A stretch of 64,000 bases of DNA from Tautonia rosea (GTDB lineage Bacteria; Planctomycetota; Planctomycetia; Isosphaerales; Isosphaeraceae). Positions 28,631-36,464 of this stretch are shown piece after piece. The notes beneath the pieces were generated by a model that saw nothing but the letters and a program-made list of their open reading frames with translations, was not told the origin of the DNA and searched no databases. Each line of letters begins with the position of its first letter. Position 1 is the first letter of the stretch. Position numbers and translations under genes: made by a program. The DNA lies in the NCBI RefSeq assembly GCF_012958305.1, contig NZ_JABBYO010000004.1, positions 1 to 64,000 on the forward strand, written 5' to 3'.

Positions 28631-28692
28631 GCCTGGGGTCGGGCGGATCACGGACGGAAGCCACCAATGATGGAGATGGCTCTCCATTATCA
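28631..28692 (+). repeat. Imperfect direct repeat, copy 1
   Basis: The copy begins GGGGTCGGGCGGATCACGG, continues with CGGAAGCCACC and ends in a small hairpin ATGGAGA-TGGC-TCTCCAT. Most positions match the copy starting at 28838. The shared segment GGTCGGGCGGATC..CGGAAGCCACC followed by a hairpin suggests either a mobile mini-element or a structured RNA. Confidence 0.7.
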
Positions 28693-28837
28693 TTTCGTCA
28701 TCCTGCTTGCGTTTCTGAGACGAAGCGGTTTTAATCAAAATACCCTAGGCAATTCTTCAGCAGCATTTTTTCTGAATCGGGGCTCGTCCCGGGTTCGGGA
28801 TTCACGTCTCACGCTGTCCTGAGGTTACCGAGGGAAC

Positions 28838-28899
28838 GCCCGGGGTCGGGCGGATCGCGGGGCGGAAGCCACCACAATGGACATGGATCTCCATGCCAT
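28838..28899 (+). repeat. Imperfect direct repeat, copy 2
   Basis: Matches the copy at 28631 with a few substitutions and small indels, including the terminal segment ATGGACATGGATCTCCAT, where the hairpin is weaker. It ends about 110 bases before the start of the small lipoprotein gene. Confidence 0.7.
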
Positions 28900-29009
28900 T
28901 GCGACCATCGGCTTGGCTTGCCAGAAAGGACTCGTTCGAATCGGGGATTTTCTTGGCGAGCATTCGCTTCGCCGTTGTGTTCTCGAAGTTTTTCTTCTTC
29001 AGAGGCTCG

Positions 29010-29228
29010 ATGATGAAACCATTCCGATGGTCGTTGGTCGCGTCTGTGTGCGCGGCGATCGCAATGTCCTTCGGTTGCAACGACGGCAACCAGGGGACGT
29101 TTGAGGAGGCCACGTCTGGCGCGGCTGAGACGACGTATAACCCCGACGCACCCTCGACGTACGATCAGTACCAGCAGCAGGGTGGCATGGCAAGCGATGT
29201 GCCCTCCGGGTATCCGGGGTCCCAGTGA
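29010..29228 (+). CDS. Small lipoprotein
   Basis: This 72-residue protein has a signal peptide (FRWSLVASVCAAIAM) ending in a lipobox SFGC, so it should be lipid-modified at the cysteine near residue 23. The mature part is Gly/Gln/Tyr-rich and polar (QYQQQGGM). Two ATGs are adjacent; the second has the better spacing from an AGAGG ribosome binding site. Small lipoproteins of this kind often sit beside DUF1559 genes in planctomycetes, and here one follows. No function is known. Confidence 0.7.
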   Translation: MMKPFRWSLVASVCAAIAMSFGCNDGNQGTFEEATSGAAETTYNPDAPSTYDQYQQQGGMASDVPSGYPGSQ

Positions 29229-29554
29229 GCCTCTCACGCTCGATGACTCCTCTTTGCTTCGGCTCGTTCATCGAACCTTACACCGGGCCAATTTGCAACG
29301 TGTTGTGATTGGTGTTGGATAAAGTTCGGTCCTTCGGGATTCAGGAGGATGGCCTTCTCATCTCGGACCCGCCCGCCCGAGAACAATCCTTGATCGGGGA
29401 ATCGTCTGCCAGCCGATTCCCGAAACCGCGGAGAAACCGCGGGGGCTGTCCGTCGTGGCCAGCCTCGAACGAGAGCATCATGTCTCTTCCGTTCGTAATC
29501 CAAGTTCACGTCATCGGCACCATTTTCATTGATTCGATTCGAGGGTCTACCGTA
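29229..29554 (+). other. Leader region of the DUF1559 gene
   Basis: About 330 bases between the lipoprotein and the DUF1559 gene. The DUF1559 frame remains open through much of it, but the translation there lacks the prepilin motif, so it was treated as untranslated. No distinct promoter or RNA element was recognised. Confidence 0.4.
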
Positions 29555-30670
29555 ATGAGGAATATGCGACGCGGCTTCACGCTGATCGAATTACTCGTCG
29601 TGATCGCGATTATCGGCGTGCTCATCGCCTTGCTTCTGCCTGCGGTTCAGTCAGCCCGAGAGGCGGCCCGCCGGGCACAATGCACCAATAATCTCAAACA
29701 GATCTCCCTGGCCTACGCCAATTACCAAAGCTCGAACGGGGCTTATCCCCCTGTTCAGGTCGACCAGATTCGCCAGGGCGACTGCAACGCTGCGGTTGCG
29801 GCTCGGACCAACTGCCAGTGGCAGAATCAGTCAATCCACTGCCGCCTGTTGCCGTTCCTGGAACAGCAGGCGGCCTTCAATGCCATCAACTGGGATCTCG
29901 GCGTGCGCTGGGGTCCGCTCCAGGGCTCGGACAACGACATGTATGTCCTGCCTCATCAAACGGTCATCACGACCACGATCAATTCCTTCCTCTGCCCGTC
30001 CGACGGCAACCCGGGCGTCACGGGCACATATCTCGGCAACCGGATTGCCGCGACCAACTATGCGGCCAACATGGGCATGAATCGCCGTTATACGGGCTGG
30101 AATCCGAACGGCCCGCACTACGTGGCGGCGAACAACTGGGATGCCAACATCATTGAGGTCGTCGACCCGTCCACGTACGTCGACGGCACCTCCAACACCG
30201 TTGTCTTCAGCGAGTGGGTCAAGGGGACCGGCCGCGACCCGAACGGCTCTCCGGCCGACCTGGGCATGGTCTTCCGCTCGCCGGCCGGCTTCGGCCAGCA
30301 GGATTTCCTCAGCGTGGCCCAGTCCGACGGCCCGCTGGCAGCCTACCTGGCCCACTCTCAGGCGTGCCAGACCGTGGGTACTCAGCGAAACTGGTCCTGG
30401 AAGGGCGAGTGGTGGGTCCTCGGCCACGCCGGCTCGACCGTCTACAGCCACATCAACACCCCGAATCGCCGGGCGTGCAACTTCGGCGGCGGTGTTGACC
30501 GTCGCGCCATGGACACGATGATCGGGGCTAGTTCCCGGCACCCGGGGGGCGTGAACGTCGGCCTGGCGGACGGCTCGGTCCGGTTCGTCAAGGACACCAT
30601 CAACCCCTTCACCTGGTACTCGGTCGCCACTCCTGACGGTGGCGAGGTTGTCAGCGCCGATCAGTGGTGA
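29555..30670 (+). CDS. DUF1559 pseudopilin-like protein
   Basis: This 371-residue protein opens with a type IV prepilin/pseudopilin leader ([19 protein letters not shown]), cut after the glycine by a prepilin peptidase. The helix continues with [15 protein letters not shown] and NNLKQISLA, the standard DUF1559 start. The C-terminus carries the family's H-x9-DGS pattern ([18 protein letters not shown]). Planctomycetes encode dozens of these; they are thought to build surface or periplasmic pseudopilus-like structures. The ATG at 29555 and one three codons later both have a nearby GAGG. A strong hairpin terminator follows the stop. Confidence 0.92.
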   Translation: MRNMRRGFTLIELLVVIAIIGVLIALLLPAVQSAREAARRAQCTNNLKQISLAYANYQSSNGAYPPVQVDQIRQGDCNAAVAARTNCQWQNQSIHCRLLPFLEQQAAFNAINWDLGVRWGPLQGSDNDMYVLPHQTVITTTINSFLCPSDGNPGVTGTYLGNRIAATNYAANMGMNRRYTGWNPNGPHYVAANNWDANIIEVVDPSTYVDGTSNTVVFSEWVKGTGRDPNGSPADLGMVFRSPAGFGQQDFLSVAQSDGPLAAYLAHSQACQTVGTQRNWSWKGEWWVLGHAGSTVYSHINTPNRRACNFGGGVDRRAMDTMIGASSRHPGGVNVGLADGSVRFVKDTINPFTWYSVATPDGGEVVSADQW

Positions 30671-30687
30671 TCGTTCGCCGATGATCG

Positions 30688-30726
30688 CAGGGATGGTCTG
30701 GACCGAAACGGACCAGACCATCCCTG
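30688..30726 (+). terminator. Hairpin terminator after the DUF1559 gene
   Basis: CAGGGATGGTCTGG pairs perfectly with CCAGACCATCCCTG (14 bp) with two more G-C pairs inside after one mismatch and a GAAAC loop. It starts 18 bases after the DUF1559 stop. The 3' side lacks a long T run, as is common in GC-rich genomes. Confidence 0.8.
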
Positions 30727-30815
30727 TGTTGACCATACAATGCCTGCTGTCGGCCTCACTCTGCATGGATACGCGGGCCCGTGGTCTTGGATTGGAGCAT
30801 CGAGCGATCGCACAC

Positions 30816-31874
30816 ATGAGTGTCATCTCCCCGATTCTTCGCATCGTGCTCCTCCTCGCTCTGGCGGCTGGAACGTTCTGGCATGCCTCCAACCGGGTCG
30901 CACTCCGAGAGGCGAGACAGGCCGAGGGTCGGGGGAATGATGTCGAGGCAGTGCGCCGGGCATGGGACCACCTGGAAGAAATTCCCTGGAGCCAAGAAGC
31001 CTCGTTGATTGCCGCGCGGGGCCTGAGCCGCCTCGATTTCGCTGCACTGGCCGAGCCGTACTACCAACGGGCGAGTCAGCTCGACCTGGACGACTTGCAC
31101 GTCCGAGCCTTTGGCCTGACCCGGGCCAACCAGCGCGAGCAGGCCATCGAGGCGTACCTTGACATTCTCAATCGCCGGCCCGACGACGTGCTCGCGTTGC
31201 GTCGATTGGGGGGCATCTACATTTCACAAATCCGCTATCAGGACGCCCTTGAGGTGGCCCGGCGGTTGGAGCAGATTCCCGAAGGAACCGTCATCGGCCT
31301 CTCGCTGGCCGGGACCTGCCTGCACCTGATGCCCGACCCCGATTACGAGCAGGCCGTCGACGCCTTCGACCGGGCCTTCGCAGAGGACCCGGGGCTCGAG
31401 CAGGTTCCCCTGCCTGCCAAGCTTTACTGGTCGTACCTCTCGGCCGCCCTGCTGAAGCTGGGCCGGGCTGAGCGTGCGGTCGAGACGATTGGCCGAGCCC
31501 TGGCCGATGGCGAGGATGCAGACCTTCTCACCATGCTCGGCGACGCCTATCATCAACAAGGGCTCCTCGACGCGGCTCGGGACGCCTGGACCCGGGCAGC
31601 CCGGGTCGATCCTCGGGCCTCGATCGCCTGGTTGAAACTGGGGCAGCTTGCGCTCGAACAGGGGGATCCGAGCGGGGCGATCCCCCCCTTGGAGCGGGCG
31701 GCCGAGTTGATCCCTTCGTCTTATGAGCCCTTCTATAACCTCGCCCTGGCCTCTCGCCGCCTGGGCCTCGACACCGAGGCCGATCGTTATCAGGAACAAG
31801 CCGATCGCCTCCGCAACGATGCGCCGCCCAAAACAACGATGGGGATGATGCCCGATCGGGACCATGAGCAGTGA
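30816..31874 (+). CDS. TPR protein, membrane-anchored
   Basis: This 352-residue protein starts at the ATG before a hydrophobic helix (SPILRIVLLLALAAGTFWHAS); the open frame further upstream crosses the terminator and was rejected. About seven tetratricopeptide repeats follow (for example AEPYYQRASQLDLDDLHVRAF and GDAYHQQGLLDAARDAWTRA). It is a periplasmic or membrane scaffold. Its end overlaps the CRTAC1 gene's start by a few bases, and two further TPR genes follow, so the four genes form one unit. Confidence 0.85.
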   Translation: MSVISPILRIVLLLALAAGTFWHASNRVALREARQAEGRGNDVEAVRRAWDHLEEIPWSQEASLIAARGLSRLDFAALAEPYYQRASQLDLDDLHVRAFGLTRANQREQAIEAYLDILNRRPDDVLALRRLGGIYISQIRYQDALEVARRLEQIPEGTVIGLSLAGTCLHLMPDPDYEQAVDAFDRAFAEDPGLEQVPLPAKLYWSYLSAALLKLGRAERAVETIGRALADGEDADLLTMLGDAYHQQGLLDAARDAWTRAARVDPRASIAWLKLGQLALEQGDPSGAIPPLERAAELIPSSYEPFYNLALASRRLGLDTEADRYQEQADRLRNDAPPKTTMGMMPDRDHEQ

Positions 31875-33708
31875 GCGATTCATGAGCACTGAGCGAGCGA
31901 TCGCCGTCCGGCTCACCGGCCTCGCTACCTTGATCTCGGCGGCCCTTGCCGCGAGCCTGACCGGTTGCAGCGGTGAGCCGGCTCCGGAGTCGCTCGTCTC
32001 CGCGGCGACCGCCGACCGCGGCCGATTGCCGGCCGAGCCGACCCCGGCAGCACGACCGGAACCAACGTCGCAATCCCGCCCGGAGCCCAGGACGATCTGG
32101 TTCCGCGATGCCTCAGAGTCATCCGGCATCGACTTCGTCCACACCAGTGGCGACGACGAAAAGAAGTACTTCCCTACCGCCAACGGCAGCGGCGTGGCCA
32201 TGCTCGACTTCGATGGCGACGGTCTTCTCGACCTCTACTTCGCCTCGACCCGTGAGTTACCGCTCGACTCCCCCTCCAATGCGATGGGGAACCGGCTCTA
32301 TCGGAACCTCGGCGATGGACGGTTTGAGGACGCCTCGGACGCGGCGGGCGTCGCCTTCCGGGGGTTCTGCCACGGCGTCGTGTCCGGCGACTTCGACGGT
32401 GACGGCACCCCCGACCTCTACCTCGCGAACCTCGGGCCGAACGTCCTTTACCTGAACAACGGCGATGGCACCTTCCGCAACGCCAGTGATGGCTCTGGTG
32501 CTAACCTCGATGGTTGGCATTCAGGCGCCGCCCCGCTCGACTTCGACAACGACGGCCACCTTGATCTCTACGTAACCCGCTATGGCCGCTGGACCGATCA
32601 AGACGCCGAGACCTTCTGTGGTGACCGGGCCAAAGGGGTACGCACCTATTGCTCTCCCTTGACGATCGTCACCGATCGGGACTTCCTGCTCCGCAACCGG
32701 GGTGACGGCACGTTCGAAGACGTGACCGAGTCGGCCGGCATCCTCCGGACAGACGGCCGGGGCCTCGGCGTGGTCTCCGCCGATCTGAACGGCGACACCC
32801 TGACCGACCTGTACGTCGCCAACGATCTCAGTCCCAACTTCCTGTTCCTCAATCGGGGAGACGGGACGTTCGACGACGTCGGAGAAGACTCCGGCGCCGC
32901 CCGATCCGGCTCAGGGGTGAACCAGGCCGGCATGGGCGTCGATGCCGAAGATCTCGACGGCGATGGGCTGCCCGAACTGTTCGTCACCAACTTCCGGGGG
33001 GAGCACAACACGCTCTACCGGAACTTCTCCGGCACCCATTTTCAGGATTCAAGCGCCGCGGCGGGCATCTACGCCGACAGCCTCCCCGAAGTGAGCTGGG
33101 CCTGCGCCCTGGCGGACTTCGACAACGACGGCGAGCCCGACATGTTCGTCCTCAGCGGGCATGTGGACAATAACCTCGCGCAGCTCGGCCGCAACGAGCC
33201 ACACGCCCAGCCGACGAAGGTCTGGCGCAATCAAGGGAACGCGAAATACCGACAGGTGGGCGACCCCGGCCCCTACTTCGCCGAGCCCCACGTTGGCCGG
33301 GGAGCCGCCTTCGGCGACCTCGATAACGACGGCGATCTCGATGTCGTCGTCAATCTCATGAACCGGGGACCGGCCATTCTGATCAACGAATCAGTTCGGG
33401 GGAACTGGATTGGTCTGGAACTCATCGGCTCGACCTCGAACCGATCCGCGATTGGAGCGGCGGCAGCAATTCACCTGGGGGATCGTGTCCTGCACCGCCA
33501 GGTCAAAGGCGGGGGTAGCTACCTCTCCTCAAACGACCACCGAATCCTTGCCGGAATCGGTGATGCCGAGCAGGTTGACCGCGTTGTCGTTCGATGGCCT
33601 GGCGGCGGCGAGACGGTCCTGGAGACGCTGGAGGCCGGGCGTTTTCACCGGATCGTCGAGGGCCAACCGGACGATGCCCCGGCCGAGGACCCGGAGCCGA
33701 CCCCATGA
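31864..33708 (+). CDS. CRTAC1 family protein (FG-GAP/VCBS repeats + ASPIC/UnbV)
   Basis: This 614-residue protein has a signal peptide ending in a lipobox (SLTGCSG), so it is a surface or periplasmic lipoprotein. Seven or so beta-propeller blades each carry a calcium-binding DxDxDG motif (DFDGDGLLDLY, DFDNDGHLDLY, DLDGDGLPELF, DLDNDGDLDVV). The C-terminal ASPIC/UnbV domain is at about 520-605 (GAAAAIHLGDRVLHRQVKGG). Such proteins are common next to TPR proteins in Planctomycetota and Acidobacteria; the ligand is unknown. A second ATG six codons in could also be used. Confidence 0.92.
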   Translation: MSSERFMSTERAIAVRLTGLATLISAALAASLTGCSGEPAPESLVSAATADRGRLPAEPTPAARPEPTSQSRPEPRTIWFRDASESSGIDFVHTSGDDEKKYFPTANGSGVAMLDFDGDGLLDLYFASTRELPLDSPSNAMGNRLYRNLGDGRFEDASDAAGVAFRGFCHGVVSGDFDGDGTPDLYLANLGPNVLYLNNGDGTFRNASDGSGANLDGWHSGAAPLDFDNDGHLDLYVTRYGRWTDQDAETFCGDRAKGVRTYCSPLTIVTDRDFLLRNRGDGTFEDVTESAGILRTDGRGLGVVSADLNGDTLTDLYVANDLSPNFLFLNRGDGTFDDVGEDSGAARSGSGVNQAGMGVDAEDLDGDGLPELFVTNFRGEHNTLYRNFSGTHFQDSSAAAGIYADSLPEVSWACALADFDNDGEPDMFVLSGHVDNNLAQLGRNEPHAQPTKVWRNQGNAKYRQVGDPGPYFAEPHVGRGAAFGDLDNDGDLDVVVNLMNRGPAILINESVRGNWIGLELIGSTSNRSAIGAAAAIHLGDRVLHRQVKGGGSYLSSNDHRILAGIGDAEQVDRVVVRWPGGGETVLETLEAGRFHRIVEGQPDDAPAEDPEPTP

Positions 33709-34952
33709 GGCCCGTTGTCACAAAGCTTCTGCTCGGGGCCGCCTGGCTGGTGACAATCGGCGGGGCGATCGCCAGCATCTGGGCGATGACGCGATCGGCC
33801 CCCGACCTGGCCCCGGCCATTGTCTCCTACGAGGCCGGTCGGCTGAAGGAGGCCGAGGCGAAACTCCGAGGCTACCTCCAGTCCCGCCCTCAAGACCCGA
33901 TCGCCCGGCTGCTTCTCGCCCGGAGCCTGCTTCACGGAGAAGACCCGAGACCCCAGGAGGCCCTCGACGCGATCGGGGGAATTGAGGACGTCGAGCCGGC
34001 CACAAGGGCCGAGGTTCTATTGGTCGAGGGGGAAGCCCTGGCGCAGCTCCAGCGGCTCGACGAGGCGGAAGCGGCCTGGCTGCAGGCGTTGGAGGTCGAC
34101 CCGCAGGTGGCTGAGGTCGGCTGGCACCTGCTGTCGATCTATTACATCCAGGGGCGGCAAGACGACGCCCGACAGCTGGCGCTTCGCCTGCACCCGATCG
34201 AGCCCGACCCCGACGATCGGGTCAATTATCTGGTCGAACTCGCTCGGTGGGATGTGGAGCCGCCGGCGCCAGGTTCGATTCTCGCGATCTTCGAGCCCAT
34301 CGTCCGTGAGAATCCCATGGACCGGCGCTCGGCCGCCGCGCTTGGCCTGGCCTTGATCTCCGAGGGCCGCATCGACGAGGGGTTGAGTCATCTCCGACGC
34401 ATCGCCGAGGCGAACCCGGACGACCTGTCGACCCGGTCGGGCTTGCTCGAAGGGCTCGCCAGGGCCGGACTGACCGACGAGCTGGCCGAGGCCCTCGATC
34501 GGTTGCCCGAAGCGGATCGGGACGACCCGAGCGTCGCCCGTTATTGGGGGCAGGTGGCTCAGGACCAGGGGGATTGGGCGACTGCGGTCGAGGCGTACCG
34601 GCGAGCATTAGACATCTTCCCCGGCGACCGGGAAGTCTCCTACCGGCTTCAGCAAGTCCTCCGACTCGCCGGTCAGCCGGCCGAGGCCGAGGCCTTGGCC
34701 GCGTTTGTCGAGTCGGCCGGTGAGGCCGAGGACCAGCTCCGATCGCTCTACCTGGAGGTTTCCCCCCGAGACGACCTGGGGAGCCGCCCCGATCCAGACC
34801 TCTACCGACGCTTCGCCGACCTGAGAGCGAGGATGGGGCGTCGGGAGGAAGCCCTTGCCTGGTATCAACTTGTGCTGAAGACCGTCCCCAACGACGCCGA
34901 GGCTCGCGACGCCCTCGACCGATTCGACACCCTGGGCGATGCCGACTCCTGA
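33705..34952 (+). CDS. TPR protein, membrane-anchored
   Basis: This 415-residue protein starts at an ATG that overlaps the CRTAC1 stop (ATGA). A hydrophobic helix at about 5-27 (KLLLGAAWLVTIGGAIASIWAM) anchors it. At least eight TPR-like helix pairs follow (LKEAEAKLRGYLQSRPQDP, and QGDWATAVEAYRRALDIFPG). The tight overlap suggests a stoichiometric partnership with the CRTAC1 protein. Confidence 0.85.
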   Translation: MRPVVTKLLLGAAWLVTIGGAIASIWAMTRSAPDLAPAIVSYEAGRLKEAEAKLRGYLQSRPQDPIARLLLARSLLHGEDPRPQEALDAIGGIEDVEPATRAEVLLVEGEALAQLQRLDEAEAAWLQALEVDPQVAEVGWHLLSIYYIQGRQDDARQLALRLHPIEPDPDDRVNYLVELARWDVEPPAPGSILAIFEPIVRENPMDRRSAAALGLALISEGRIDEGLSHLRRIAEANPDDLSTRSGLLEGLARAGLTDELAEALDRLPEADRDDPSVARYWGQVAQDQGDWATAVEAYRRALDIFPGDREVSYRLQQVLRLAGQPAEAEALAAFVESAGEAEDQLRSLYLEVSPRDDLGSRPDPDLYRRFADLRARMGRREEALAWYQLVLKTVPNDAEARDALDRFDTLGDADS

Positions 34953-35012
34953 CCCGACCACCACTCACCTCTCCTGGCGTGGCGACTCTCCCCGATTGAA
35001 GGCATCTCAGGG

Positions 35013-36302
35013 ATGCTCAACCTCATGGCCCAAAGTCCCCCTCGGATCGATCCGGAACCGAAGACCACTGCCAACCGTCTCGGCCCGTGGCGCCGTGTTG
35101 GCAGAACACTCCGCCTGGGCTTCTGGCCGCTCGTGCTGGTCCTGATCGTCCTGAACGCCTGGTGGTTCTGGCGCGACCGTCCCTTCCGAATGGACGAGAT
35201 CCGGCAAGCGGTGCAACGGGAACGCTTCGACGAGGCCGGCGATCTGCTTCAAACCCACCTTGCCCGATCGCCCTACGACGCCGAGGCCCGGATCATGCTC
35301 GCCCGGGTCAAGGCGGCCCGCGGCGACCTGCTCGGTTGCGTGACCGAACTCGGCCGGGTGCCGCCCTGGGACCCGAACAAGCCCGAAGCGCTCTATCGGG
35401 AGGGCCAGGCCGCCCTCCAGGCCGATCGGGCCGACCTCGCCGAGGCAGCCTGGTTGGCCTGTGTCCAGGACGACCCCCTCCACCCCACCCCTCCCGAACT
35501 GCACAGCGACGCCGGCCTTGAGTTGATCAAGCTCTACATCCTTGAAGGTCGCCAGGTCGAGGCCGAGGCCTTCATTTGGGACGAATACGAGCTCGCCGAT
35601 TGGGTGGACCGCCCGACCCTTCTGAGCATGCGGATCCGCCTTGAACTCGAACGGATCAATCCTACGGACGTCGCCAAAACACTTGCCCGATACGTCGACG
35701 CCGCTCCCGACGACTGGAACGCCCGGCTCGGCCTGGCCCGCGCCCTGGAGACGCTCGGTCGCCCGGCCGAGGCCGATCGGCATCTCCAGACTACTCTGGA
35801 ACAACGACCGAACGAGCCGAGGGTCTGGGGAACTCTGCTCGAAATCCTCGCTGAACGAGGAGACGAGGAGAGCCTCCGCAAGACCATCGCCCGCATCCCC
35901 GCTGAGGTTGAGGACGACGTGAGAATCTGGCTCCACCGCGGTTCGGTCCTTGAACGGGAGGGGGACCTTTCCCAGGCTGCCGACTCCTACGCCGAGGCGA
36001 TCCGAATCGACCCGAACGGTGCCTCGGGCCACTACCGCCTCGGTCAACTCCTGAATCGCCTCGGCCGACACGACGAGGCGGAGGAACACCTCGCTCGGAA
36101 CCGAACGATCCAGCAGGCCCGCTCTGACCTCCGCGACGCCTACTCCGAATTTCTCCTCGCCTTCAACCTCCTGCTCCCCCAGGCAGGAGAGACGGTCCCC
36201 GAACGTCCCCAGGCCGCTGAGAATCTCGCGGTGATCTGCGAGACACTTGGCATGCAGCGGGCCGCCGAGGAACTTCGTGAACTCGCCTGGCGCATGTCAT
36301 GA
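35013..36302 (+). CDS. TPR protein, membrane-anchored
   Basis: This 429-residue protein has one hydrophobic helix at about residues 33-52 (LGFWPLVLVLIVLNAWWFW) and then TPR repeats (RFDEAGDLLQTHLARSPYD, and EGDLSQAADSYAEAIRIDPN). It closes the TPR/CRTAC1 cluster, 60 bases after the previous TPR gene. The start could also be the ATG four codons later. Together the three TPR proteins and the calcium-binding propeller probably form an envelope-associated complex. Confidence 0.85.
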   Translation: MLNLMAQSPPRIDPEPKTTANRLGPWRRVGRTLRLGFWPLVLVLIVLNAWWFWRDRPFRMDEIRQAVQRERFDEAGDLLQTHLARSPYDAEARIMLARVKAARGDLLGCVTELGRVPPWDPNKPEALYREGQAALQADRADLAEAAWLACVQDDPLHPTPPELHSDAGLELIKLYILEGRQVEAEAFIWDEYELADWVDRPTLLSMRIRLELERINPTDVAKTLARYVDAAPDDWNARLGLARALETLGRPAEADRHLQTTLEQRPNEPRVWGTLLEILAERGDEESLRKTIARIPAEVEDDVRIWLHRGSVLEREGDLSQAADSYAEAIRIDPNGASGHYRLGQLLNRLGRHDEAEEHLARNRTIQQARSDLRDAYSEFLLAFNLLLPQAGETVPERPQAAENLAVICETLGMQRAAEELRELAWRMS

Positions 36303-36464
36303 GCACGGCCAGGCCCGATCGTTCATCCGCCGTTCGCCGCACCCGCTTACCCGTCGCCTCCGGAGACCGACCACCCAAAGCGATTGCCCCATCCGGCTCG
36401 ACCGGCTAGTGTTATCCTTTGTTGAATATTGTGCGTCGGGACGAGGGAAGCGGAGGGGCATCGC

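Larger units (their letters stand above)
28120..29009. other. 890-base gene-poor stretch with an imperfect direct repeat
   Basis: No supported gene. Open frames here have no family resemblance and atypical composition. The stretch is comparatively A/T-rich in its middle and holds two copies of a roughly 60-base element, listed separately. It probably carries the promoter of the TolC-like gene on the left and of the small lipoprotein gene on the right. Confidence 0.5.

Noticed and set aside
28325-28822. 165-codon open frame in the gap before the lipoprotein gene
   Set aside because: Mixed composition, no ribosome binding site, no family resemblance, and it runs through the imperfect direct repeat.
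28934-28942. GTTCGAATC, resembling a tRNA T-loop
   Set aside because: No acceptor, D or anticodon arms can be folded around it and no CCA end follows.
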